From NCBI GenBank assembly GCA_963823895.1, contig CAWGNG010000011.1, positions 62,001 to 126,000 of the forward strand: DNA of 64,000 nucleotides. Direction: 5' to 3'. The stretch comes from G963675935 sp963823895 (GTDB taxonomy: Bacteria > Planctomycetota > Planctomycetia > Pirellulales > Thermoguttaceae). Under the pieces are notes generated by a model, which did not search any database, had not been told where the DNA came from, and was given only the letters and a program-made list of their open reading frames with translations. Shown here piece after piece: positions 51,220-58,525 of the stretch; the first letter of the stretch is position 1, and each line of letters starts with the position of its first letter. Both the position numbers and the translations under genes were made by a program.

Positions 51220-51540
51220 CTTTGCCGATTGTGGCGATTATGCGGTCTAGCTGGAGTTTTCCGATTGAATAGCCGATGAGAGAGTCTGCCTGCGAAGGCC
51301 GCGATGTCGCTGCGCCCTTTTCTTGCCGGAACGGACGCTTGCAGCAGACCGGAACGACGTGCGACAAACGCTTGTCGCAAAAGGGTTTGCGAGCATTTCA
51401 TCGCATCCGAGGCAGGCGGACGAGCGTAAGCTCTTTGGAAATACGCACTTACCCGCAGAAGGCCTTTGGGCCCGCGTTGGACGGCTCGTCGCAGCCGGCC
51501 GCCCGGGCCGCGGCAAAGTGGAGAGTTAGGAGTATTGCTC
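51220..51540. other. Intergenic region
   Basis: No ORF with coding character. It has a perfect hairpin TGCGACAA-ACGC-TTGTCGCA at 51360-51379 without a proper T tract. The right end leads into the HU promoter. Confidence 0.5.
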
Positions 51541-51569
51541 TTGACACTAGTCTTTATCACGCCTACACT
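51541..51569 (+). promoter_or_regulatory. Sigma-70-type promoter of the HU gene
   Basis: TTGACA (51541-51546), exact 17-base spacer, TACACT (51564-51569). Predicted transcription start is near 51577, about 70 bases before GTG 51647. The -35 is perfect consensus, fitting a highly expressed nucleoid protein. Confidence 0.72.
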
Positions 51570-51646
51570 TGGAGCAGGCCGGCGAGGCGAAATCGAGCGT
51601 AAATCCAAGCAGCCTGCAACGACCCTCCGCATAGGAGAACCGAGGC

Positions 51647-52051
51647 GTGACCAAGAAAGAGATTGTTCGGACAATTTCTGAAGAGATCGGCCTGACCCAG
51701 TTGCAGACGAAGGAGATCGTGCAGAAGACCTTCGACGCGATTGTCGAGGCGCTGGTGGCGGAGCGGCGAATTGAGCTTCGCAACTTTGGCGTCTTCGAGG
51801 TCAAGCGTCGAGCCCCCCGCAAGGCCCGCAATCCCCGCACCGGCGACAAGGTGTTCGTGCCCGAAAAATACGTGGTCACGTTTAAGCCAGGCAAGGAGAT
51901 GGAGGAGCGAGTCAAGGAGTTGGAACGTCAAGCCGCAGCCGCGGCTCGGGTCGCCCGCAGCAAGACGGCTGCCAAGGACGGGCCCCCCGATCACACGGCA
52001 GAACCGCTTGGCGCTGCAACCGGTTACGGCTCCGATTCTCCAGAACACTAG
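51647..52051 (+). CDS. HU-family DNA-binding protein with C-terminal tail
   Basis: 134 residues from GTG 51647 (AGGAG upstream). Residues 1-92 are HU/IHF: TKKEIVRTISEEIGLTQLQT, FGVFEVKRRAPRKARNPRTG (DNA-binding arm with the NPxTG tip), KYVVTFKPGKEM. A ~42-residue Ala/Lys-containing tail follows (ARVARSKTAAKDG...), longer than canonical HU (~90) and seen in some planctomycete proteins. It bends and compacts DNA. Confidence 0.93.
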   Translation: MTKKEIVRTISEEIGLTQLQTKEIVQKTFDAIVEALVAERRIELRNFGVFEVKRRAPRKARNPRTGDKVFVPEKYVVTFKPGKEMEERVKELERQAAAAARVARSKTAAKDGPPDHTAEPLGAATGYGSDSPEH

Positions 52052-52458
52052 TCGCGTTTCTTTTCTCATCACAACTTATCGTCGGGACAGCGGAGTTATC
52101 TCCCTGTCGCCCTAGCGGGTGGTAGCGGAGCTTCCACTCCTAGTGTAGTGATTCACAATTGAGTGACTTTACGGAAGGGCAACAGGTGGGGCAGACATTC
52201 CTGTCTGCCAGGCTTGCCCGATTTCCCTGGCAGACAGGAATGTCTGCCCCACCTGTCAATCCCATGATTTATAAAACCCCAATAGCGTGACGCACTACAC
52301 TAGAAAGACCTCGGTTGCAGAGTCCACGTGAAGCTCATCGACGTGGCGGCGTTGTCGCCCCACAGTTGAGTTTCGACGGGAAATCGGCCTCCGAGCGTGG
52401 TTTGTGCTTTTCCAAGAGAACAACAAACGTACGTTGTCGTTTCACGGAGGAATGTTCG
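52052..52458. other. Intergenic region with family A copy 5
   Basis: No gene recognised. A family A core palindrome lies at 52182-52256. The stretch 52300-52458 leads to the lipoprotein gene; GGAGG at 52446-52450 is its ribosome site. Confidence 0.55.
52182..52256. repeat. Family A palindromic repeat, copy 5 (core only)
   Basis: ACAGGTGGGGCAGACATTCC mirrored exactly by GGAATGTCTGCCCCACCTGT, loop about 35 bases. Outer arms are missing. The perfect arms here extend four bases beyond the usual core. Confidence 0.88.
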
Positions 52459-52677
52459 ATGCGTAACTTGTTATTGGCGTTGGCCTGTGGCCTGATGGTC
52501 AGCACGACCGCCGGGTGCCTGATTCCGGCCTATTCGGCCGACCCCGGACGTCGTGCCCAAGAGCTGGTATACACCTCAGAAGGTCTACGCATGTTCTTGG
52601 ATGAATGGGAACGGGTTTGGTTCCTCGATCAGCCCGACCACACGTCCCCCTATCGGACGCATGGCGGCATTATCTAA
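52459..52677 (+). CDS. Small lipoprotein
   Basis: 72 residues. MRNLLLALACGLMVSTTAGC has a lipobox TTAGC (Cys20), so the mature protein is about 53 residues (LIPAYSADPGRRAQELVYTS ... DEWERVWFLDQPDHTSPYR). GGAGG eight bases upstream of ATG 52459. The stop codon TAA is the beginning of family C copy 3 (CTAAGAGCGTGTTTG), so the original C terminus may have been altered by that insertion. Family unknown. Confidence 0.72.
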   Translation: MRNLLLALACGLMVSTTAGCLIPAYSADPGRRAQELVYTSEGLRMFLDEWERVWFLDQPDHTSPYRTHGGII

Positions 52678-52838
52678 GAGCGTGTTTGCAAAGGTCTGTC
52701 GACGGTTGGCTGTCAGCGATCAGCGATCAGCTCTCAGCTTATCGAGAGCGCAATTGCCATGTGCCTATTGGCTTGCGATGTGACACTGCGGCGATGCCAG
52801 CGATCGTCTCGCTGATCGCTGAAAGCGGGTAGCTGACT
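52674..52838. repeat. Family C palindromic element, copy 3
   Basis: Starts CTAAGAGCGTGTTTGCAAAGG, the inverse complement of the right end of copy 1, then GTCAGCGATCAGCGATCAGC and, at the right, CGCTGATCGCTGAAAGCGGG. Its TAA serves as stop codon of the lipoprotein gene. Family B copy 2 lies right beside it. Confidence 0.8.
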
Positions 52839-52849
52839 GCATGGCTATC

Positions 52850-52949
52850 AGGAGGACTGCAAAGTCGAGAATTCGGTCGTAGCACGGGCATCCTGCCCGT
52901 GTTTCACGGCCAAGATGGCCGTGCTACGAGGGACTTTGCAGTTCTCCTG
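52850..52949. mobile_element. Family B 100-bp palindromic element, copy 2, with 11-bp target duplication
   Basis: Inverse orientation to the copy at 1077-1176 and about 90% identical with the same ends. Bounded by the perfect 11-bp direct repeat GCATGGCTATC at 52839-52849 and 52950-52960. It is inserted between family C copy 3 and pyrD; no ORF. Confidence 0.9.
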
Positions 52950-53052
52950 GCATGGCTATCGGGCGAATTGACACCTGCGGGACCGAGCCGCTACACTGGC
53001 GATTTGGTCCAATGGGTTGAATCATTGCTGTTGCGCCCTGACCGCCGATTGT

Positions 53053-53979
53053 ATGCCTGTGACTTCCGCCAACGTTCGTCTCGAAGTTCAACTGGGCCGC
53101 CTGCGCCTGGCCAACCCGATTATGGTGGCCTCGGGCACCTTCGGCTATGGGCGGGAGATGGCCGGTCTAGTCGATCCGTCGCGGCTCGGCGCGATTCTGC
53201 CGAAAACGATCACCGAGCAGCCCCGGCCGGGCAATCCGCCCCCGCGCACCGTCGAAACCACCGGCGGAATGCTCAACTCGATCGGACTCGACAATGACGG
53301 CGTCGAGGCATTCATCCAACGACAATTACCCTACCTGGCATCGCTGGGCACGGCGGTCGTTGTCAGCATTGCCGGCAAGAGCCGCGAGGAGTACGTTCGC
53401 TTGGCCAGTCGGCTCGATGACGCCGAGGGCATCAGCGGGCTGGAGTTGAACTTATCCTGCCCGAACGTCGCCGGCGGGGTCGATTTCGGCACCAGTCCGG
53501 CGACGTGCGAGCAGGTGGTTCGCGGTGTGCGCGAAGGCTGCCGCTACCCGATCCTGGCGAAGTTGACGCCGAACGTGACCGATATCGTCGAGATTGCCCG
53601 GGCAGCGGAGGCCGGCGGGGCCGACGCGCTGTCGTTGGTCAACACGTGCCTCGGCATAGCGGTCCGCTGGCGCGAGCGTCGCCCCGTGCTGGGAAACGTG
53701 CTGGGCGGTCTGAGCGGTCCGGCCATCAAGCCGATCGCCTTGCGGATCGTTTATCAGGTGGCCCGGGCCGTCAAAATCCCGCTGGTCGGCATTGGCGGCA
53801 TCGCCACGATCGACGACGTGATGGAGTTTCTCGTGACCGGCGCGACAGCCGTGCAAATCGGCACGGCGAACTTCTATAATCCCAGGGTTTCCGTGCAAAT
53901 CCTCGATGCGTTGCCCGCCGCCCTGTCCGAACTCGGTGCCACGTCGGTCGCCGAAGTGGTGAGAACGCTAGAATGCTGA
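53053..53979 (+). CDS. pyrD: Dihydroorotate dehydrogenase (class 1B catalytic subunit type)
   Basis: Oxidises dihydroorotate to orotate in pyrimidine synthesis. 308 residues. LRLANPIMVASGTFGYGREM, LPKTITEQPRPGNPPPRT, GMLNSIGLDNDGV, ELNLSCPNVAGGVDFG (catalytic-loop Cys), ILAKLTPNVTDI (Lys), LVNTCLGIAV, GGLSGPAIKPIALRIVYQVA and IPLVGIGGIATIDDVMEFL are class 1B features. No pyrK electron-transfer partner is seen next to it. ATG 53053. Confidence 0.95.
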   Translation: MPVTSANVRLEVQLGRLRLANPIMVASGTFGYGREMAGLVDPSRLGAILPKTITEQPRPGNPPPRTVETTGGMLNSIGLDNDGVEAFIQRQLPYLASLGTAVVVSIAGKSREEYVRLASRLDDAEGISGLELNLSCPNVAGGVDFGTSPATCEQVVRGVREGCRYPILAKLTPNVTDIVEIARAAEAGGADALSLVNTCLGIAVRWRERRPVLGNVLGGLSGPAIKPIALRIVYQVARAVKIPLVGIGGIATIDDVMEFLVTGATAVQIGTANFYNPRVSVQILDALPAALSELGATSVAEVVRTLEC

Positions 53980-54060
53980 ATGATGAGTGATGAATGATGA
54001 ATGGCGAATCAGAGAAGGTTCTTCATCAATTCATCATTCATCACTTATCATTCATCATTT
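53977..54060. repeat. Low-complexity inverted repeat (GATGAATGATGAAT type)
   Basis: GATGAGTGATGAATGATGAA right after pyrD is mirrored by TTCATCATTCATCACTTATC near 54028-54048. It is followed by tandem CCTCTGACCTCTAGCCCCTA-type repeats to 54110. It fills the gap between pyrD and trpS. Confidence 0.75.
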
Positions 54061-54112
54061 CCCCCTGACCTCTGACCTCTAGCCCCTAACCTCTAGCCCC
54101 TAGCCCCTTCCC

Positions 54113-55078
54113 ATGCGTGTACTCTCCGGCATACAACCGACAGGACGATTCCACTGGGGCAACTACTTTGGCGCGATCCGGCAGTATATCGATCTGCAAG
54201 GAGACCGCGAGAACGCCTTTTATTTTCTGGCGAACTTGCACGCGCTGACGACGGTCCGCGATCGGGCGACGCTGGCGCAAAACACGCACGACGCCGCGCT
54301 CGATCTGCTGGCTCTCGGGCTCGATCCCGATCGGGCGACGCTGTTCGCGCAGTCCGACGTGCCGGAGGTCTGCGAGCTCTGCTGGCTGCTGATGACCGGC
54401 ACGCCGATGGGACTGCTGGAGCGCTGCCACGCCTACAAGGACAAGAAGGCGAAGGGGCTGCCGGCCGACGCGGGGTTGTTCACCTATCCGGTGCTGATGG
54501 CGGCCGACATCTTGATGTACGATTCCGACGTTGTGCCCGTGGGCGAGGATCAGGTGCAGCACATCGAGGTCTGCCGCAACCTGGCGGCGAGTTTCAACCA
54601 TCTTTTCGGCGAGACGTTCGTGATGCCGAAGTCGAAGGTGCTCGACAATTCCGCCCGCGTGCCGGGCATAAACGGCGAGAAGATGTCGAAGAGCTACGGC
54701 AACACGCTTGACGTATTCGAGGACCCGAAGGTGTTGCGGAAACAGATCATGCGGATCGTGACCGATTCGCGGCCGATGGAGCAGCCGAAGGAGCCGGGCA
54801 CCGACCACCTTTTCCAGCTCTACTCGCTGTTCGCCGATGACACCCAGCGCGAGGCGATGGCCGCCAAGTACCGGCAGGGTGCATTCGGCTATGGCGAAGT
54901 CAAGAAGGCGCTGGCCGACTTGGCGGTCGATTACTTCGCCGAGGCGCGGGCGCGGCGTGCCGAGTTAGAGTCGCATCCCGACCGCGTCCGTCAGATTCTC
55001 GCCGCCGGCGCCGCCACCGCCCGCAAAAAAGCGGCCAAAGTCCTGCTCCGCGCCCAACGGGCGTGCGGCGTCAAGTAG
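54113..55078 (+). CDS. trpS: Tryptophanyl-tRNA synthetase
   Basis: Class I aminoacyl-tRNA synthetase, 321 residues. RVLSGIQPTGRFHWGNYFGA carries the HIGH-like motif (FHWGN); GEKMSKSYGNTLDVF the KMSKS; LFTYPVLMAADILMYDSDVV, PVGEDQVQHIEVCRNLA and the Rossmann body are standard. A C-terminal basic helix (AATARKKAAKVLLRAQRACG) ends the protein. ATG 54113; no strong ribosome site, the upstream region being low-complexity repeats. Confidence 0.96.
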   Translation: MRVLSGIQPTGRFHWGNYFGAIRQYIDLQGDRENAFYFLANLHALTTVRDRATLAQNTHDAALDLLALGLDPDRATLFAQSDVPEVCELCWLLMTGTPMGLLERCHAYKDKKAKGLPADAGLFTYPVLMAADILMYDSDVVPVGEDQVQHIEVCRNLAASFNHLFGETFVMPKSKVLDNSARVPGINGEKMSKSYGNTLDVFEDPKVLRKQIMRIVTDSRPMEQPKEPGTDHLFQLYSLFADDTQREAMAAKYRQGAFGYGEVKKALADLAVDYFAEARARRAELESHPDRVRQILAAGAATARKKAAKVLLRAQRACGVK

Positions 55079-55111
55079 GCAGCCCCGTCCGTAAGTCGAG
55101 CGTGCCGAAAC

Positions 55112-56131
55112 CTACTTCGTGACGATCTGGGAGCTAAGCAGCACGACTAACTGCTTCCTCGCGATATCGTCGGTGCTGGAGGTTAGGCTGTCTGAGCACG
55201 CAATTAGATTCAGCAAAGAGAGCGGGCCCGGAATGCAACTGAGCAAGGGCAGCGGGCATCCCGTTTGCTCGACCTCCGCGTGGGGCTCGCCGCAGATCAC
55301 GACTGTCGCGCCGTCGGGCATCATCATATTCGTCGAGATCTGAATCGCGTTCACCTGCGGGATGCCGTCGGCGTCCAGGTTACCGCTGCTTTTTTCCACG
55401 AAGACTTCAAGGCGGACCTTCCCATCCGCTGCCACAAACAGCCGCGCCTTCAGCCGCGTGCCGATGGGGATGAAGTGGGGTGTCATGATCAGATCGCCAT
55501 TCACCCGGCTCGTGGTTTGGTAGGCCAACTGGCTGCCGAGTTGAACGTCTGCAAGCTGTTTATTGAGCACCAGTACGCGCGGGGCCGCGAGGATACAGTT
55601 TTCGCGCGCCGAATCCAGTCTCCGCAAGGCGTCGGCGGTCTTGCCGTGAAACACGCCGAAAGACTTGATGCTGTTGGCTTTTCCTTCTGGCGTGGGGACC
55701 GGCTTGCCATCGGCGTTGAAGACCGTGTCTGGGTTGTATCCGGTCATCACGTTAATCGCTGCACGGTTTCCGGCGACCTCCGAGCGTTTTGCCGTATCGC
55801 CGAACAGGGCCAAGTTCACGCCCGGGTCAGAATCCGATTTCAGCGTAACCTCGACGATCACGGCCTCGATCAACACAGAAACGGGCGGCGCGTCAGCCCT
55901 GGCGGGTTTGGGTTCCGAACTCTTTGACGGAACCTGCGGCTGCGTCTGTTGCTGAACGACGCCGACGTTCTCTCGCGGGTGCCGGCAGGCCCTACGACTC
56001 ACGCGACGGAGCTGCTGAACGTTTTGGTCGCCGGCCTGCTGCGCGGAATCGGCGACGATTTCGGCGGAAGCTGCCTGAAGAGCCAGGAGAAGGGAAAGCG
56101 GGATCGCGAAACGACGCATGATGCAGCCCAT
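55112..56131 (-). CDS. Exported protein with secretin-like (type II/III) domain
   Basis: 339 residues from ATG 56131 (AGGAG seven bases upstream). Signal peptide (RRFAIPLSLLLALQAASA). Residues ~85-330 resemble the secretin homology region: SVLIEAVIVEVTLKSDSDPG, ILAAPRVLVLNKQLADVQLG, MTPHFIPIGTRLKARLFVAA, QISTNMMMPDGATVVICGEP. It lacks N-terminal N0/N1 domains and is shorter than true secretins, so it may be a pilot or derived periplasmic protein. Its upstream region is the left flank of IS copy 2. Confidence 0.75.
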   Translation of the reverse strand: MGCIMRRFAIPLSLLLALQAASAEIVADSAQQAGDQNVQQLRRVSRRACRHPRENVGVVQQQTQPQVPSKSSEPKPARADAPPVSVLIEAVIVEVTLKSDSDPGVNLALFGDTAKRSEVAGNRAAINVMTGYNPDTVFNADGKPVPTPEGKANSIKSFGVFHGKTADALRRLDSARENCILAAPRVLVLNKQLADVQLGSQLAYQTTSRVNGDLIMTPHFIPIGTRLKARLFVAADGKVRLEVFVEKSSGNLDADGIPQVNAIQISTNMMMPDGATVVICGEPHAEVEQTGCPLPLLSCIPGPLSLLNLIACSDSLTSSTDDIARKQLVVLLSSQIVTK

Positions 56132-56369
56132 AATGACGCTCCTGTTTGAGAAGCCGGCCGAAAGGAGACAAAGGCAGGGCGGGAATAGTAACGCAGCGCT
56201 CCGTAACGGTCAAGAGCGGCAGAAAGCCGCCGGACATGGCGGGTGCAAAGCAGCTTCCGGTGTCCCAACGTGGCTCAAGCAAACGTCGATAGGAGAATCT
56301 GGCGTTTTTCGGTTAAGATGGCAATTTGTCGCAGGATAGGAAGTCACTTTGGATCGTGGAGGATCTGTC

Positions 56370-56846
56370 ATGGACGGCATTTCGCAGCATTTACAGCGGA
56401 AATTCGAGCGGGTTTTGCTTGAGGCGAAGGATGCGATCATCGAGACCATTTTGGCGGGCTGGGACCGGAAGACCCCGCTCCATTTCAGTCAAATCGAGGC
56501 GGCTTCCCATCGGTTGGCGACCCGTTGGAGTTGTTGCTTTCAGGAATGGGCCGCGCGGGAGATGACGGCGGAAAGTCCCGACAGCGCCGCCTGTCCGACC
56601 TGTGGCGAAGTTTGTTCGCTGGAGTTGGTGGCCCGTACGATTCTCTCGACCGACGGTGCGGTCCCCATCTTGGAATGGAAAGGGACTTGTACCCGCTGTC
56701 GGCGGGATTTTTTTCCCTCTGCGGGCAGCGATGGGATTGGACAGTCGGGAACTAACGCCGGCGATGACGCAGAGGATCGTGTATGCCTCGGCCGAGACGC
56801 GATCGAGCCAACGCGCGTCGCTGGTGCTGAAGCACGTCGGTGGTAA
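56370..56846 (+). CDS. ISKra4-like transposase, upstream frame (orfA), copy 2
   Basis: Same 158-residue frame as copy 1, ATG 56370 with GGAGG upstream. The N-terminal helical and zinc-ribbon parts (CPTCGEVC, CTRCRRD) are intact. The frame departs from the transposase after the seven-T run at 56708-56714. Confidence 0.75.
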   Translation: MDGISQHLQRKFERVLLEAKDAIIETILAGWDRKTPLHFSQIEAASHRLATRWSCCFQEWAAREMTAESPDSAACPTCGEVCSLELVARTILSTDGAVPILEWKGTCTRCRRDFFPSAGSDGIGQSGTNAGDDAEDRVCLGRDAIEPTRVAGAEARRW

Positions 56847-57903
56847 CGAGGTCTCAGCGAGCACGGTGCAGCGTGTAACGCACCAAGTGGGGATGGAACT
56901 GGCGGAGTTGCGAGATGAAGGGGATGCGCCGAACTGGTCCAAGCCCCCGAGAATCCACCCGAGTTGGCCGTCGTGGAAGCTGACGGCGGACGAATTCGCA
57001 CACGGAAACCGGGCCAAGGTCGCGGCGTTCATGGCGAGGCTTGGCGCGAGACCAGAACGCCAATTTGCTGCGAATGACGCACCAGACGTTTGCGGAAGAC
57101 CCCGAACCGGAACTTCCGCGTGCGTTCACCGATCCCAAGCGAGTGGCGAAATTAGCGGAAAAAGAGGCTCCGTCAGCGATTTCGGCGGTATCTGCCGCGC
57201 CGCCTGGCGAGAAGGCTTGGCGTCCCCAGCGTCTGGTGCGCACGTGTCTTTCGAGCATGGCAGAGGCCAGCGTCTTCGGGCAACAGATGAAGCGGGAGGC
57301 CAACTGTCGTCGTTTTCCGCAGGCACTGCGCGTGCCTTTGTGGGAGACGGTCTTCCCTGGCATTGGTCTGTGTGGAAGCACTACTTTCCAAACTTTGTGC
57401 CCATCCTTGATTTCATCCACGCGCTGAGTTATCTGTACGCTGCGGCACTGGCGATGCACCCGGATTTCTCCGTTGCGTGGTCGTGCTATCTGCGCATGGC
57501 CCGCGCATGTTGGCAAGGTCGGGCGATGGAGGCGATGGACGAACTGAAGCGTTGGTTGGCTCCGCACGGTCTTGACGACACGGCCAAGCTGGACGAGAAC
57601 GATCCGCGTAAACCGATCGTCGATGCCGCACGTTATCTGCGGAACAACCGCGGTCGCATGGACTATCCGCATTATCGACGCCTTGGGTTGCCGGTAACGT
57701 CGGCCTTGATGGAGTCGCTGGTCAAAGAGGTGAACTACCGGGTGAAGGGGACGGAGATGTTTTGGAACGACCCAGAGGGGGCGGAAGCGATACTCCAAGT
57801 CCGGGCCGCTACTCTATGCGACGACGACCGTCTCGGGCGCTACCTTCGCACTCGGCCGGGGTGTGCCTATGTCCGCCGCTCCACCGTCACCTCGGCCGCC
57901 TGA
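56602..57903 (+). CDS. ISKra4-like transposase, downstream frame (orfB), copy 2, centre scrambled
   Basis: Open for 433 codons, but three single-base deletions relative to copy 1 shift the frame between about 56930 and 57324, so residues ~110-240 do not match the transposase; the VVEADGGRI and GDGLPWHW motifs are lost. The total of three lost bases restores the frame, leaving the correct C terminus. If the deletions are real, this copy cannot make an active enzyme; if they are read errors, it equals copy 1. Confidence 0.7.
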   Translation: MAKFVRWSWWPVRFSRPTVRSPSWNGKGLVPAVGGIFFPLRAAMGLDSRELTPAMTQRIVYASAETRSSQRASLVLKHVGGNEVSASTVQRVTHQVGMELAELRDEGDAPNWSKPPRIHPSWPSWKLTADEFAHGNRAKVAAFMARLGARPERQFAANDAPDVCGRPRTGTSACVHRSQASGEISGKRGSVSDFGGICRAAWREGLASPASGAHVSFEHGRGQRLRATDEAGGQLSSFSAGTARAFVGDGLPWHWSVWKHYFPNFVPILDFIHALSYLYAAALAMHPDFSVAWSCYLRMARACWQGRAMEAMDELKRWLAPHGLDDTAKLDENDPRKPIVDAARYLRNNRGRMDYPHYRRLGLPVTSALMESLVKEVNYRVKGTEMFWNDPEGAEAILQVRAATLCDDDRLGRYLRTRPGCAYVRRSTVTSAA

Positions 57904-57930
57904 GCCGAGGCCGGAAGCTGCTTTGCACCC

Positions 57931-58525
57931 GCACCCCATCCTCGTCAATATATGCGCCTGTCCCCTTTATCTCGGCCAATGACTTCGGGCGACGGTTGCC
58001 GAAACGTCTTCCCCCGCTTTTGGCGGCTCGGTGTTGCGAAACCTCCTGCTCGTTTACTTCTACTGCGCAGGATTAACGACGCCCAGGAATCGGATGTTGA
58101 GAGGCGTCAACGGTTTACGAGAAAATTCTCTCGGTTGTCTTTCTATCACGAAAATGCGAAAGTACGAAGAAGCGAAAGAACGGCAGAGAACGGCGAAAAC
58201 AGGTCATCTTTCGTGATTTCGAACTTTCGACCTTTCGTGGCAAAGGGCCGTAACCTTGCGCAGTAGAATTATGGCATGGATCAATCTGTATACGCCCTTA
58301 CACTATTTAGCAAAGAGGAAGGCGGACTTCAATAGCGATTTTTGGACCAGCGGCAGGGGAAGACGGCCCGCGCTTTCGTGACGCAGAACGAGTGGGAGTG
58401 CCGATTGAGTGGATCGAAGGATAGGCAGGGCCTCCTGGGCATTCGCCCACCGGTTCAAGAATCGGTGCCACCCAGCGATGCCGGCTATGGTTGCCAATTG
58501 GCAGGGGCGGTGAGGAAGAGGGTTT
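57931..58525. other. Intergenic region
   Basis: 595 bp without a supported gene. It contains low-complexity inverted strings around 58140-58240 (CACGAAAATGCGAAAGTACG mirrored by CGAACTTTCGACCTTTCGTG), of the type that fills planctomycete gaps. An open frame of 104 codons runs through this repeat and is not credible. Confidence 0.55.

Larger units (their letters stand above)
56241..57930 (+). mobile_element. ISKra4-like insertion sequence, copy 2
   Basis: 1690 bp with the same perfect 20-bp inverted ends as copy 1 (56241-56260 and 57911-57930). Three bases shorter than copy 1 through three single-base deletions in the transposase gene (near 56930, 57054 and 57324). Left flank GGACATGGC equals the right flank of copy 1 read in element orientation, as expected after replicative inversion or recombination between the copies. 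Confidence 0.88.

Noticed and set aside
12677..57930. The two inverted IS copies as ends of a 45-kb composite transposon
   Set aside because: The interior carries essential genes (kdsB, dcd, folE, trpS) and the 9-bp flank is split between the copies, which fits an inversion rather than a composite transposon.
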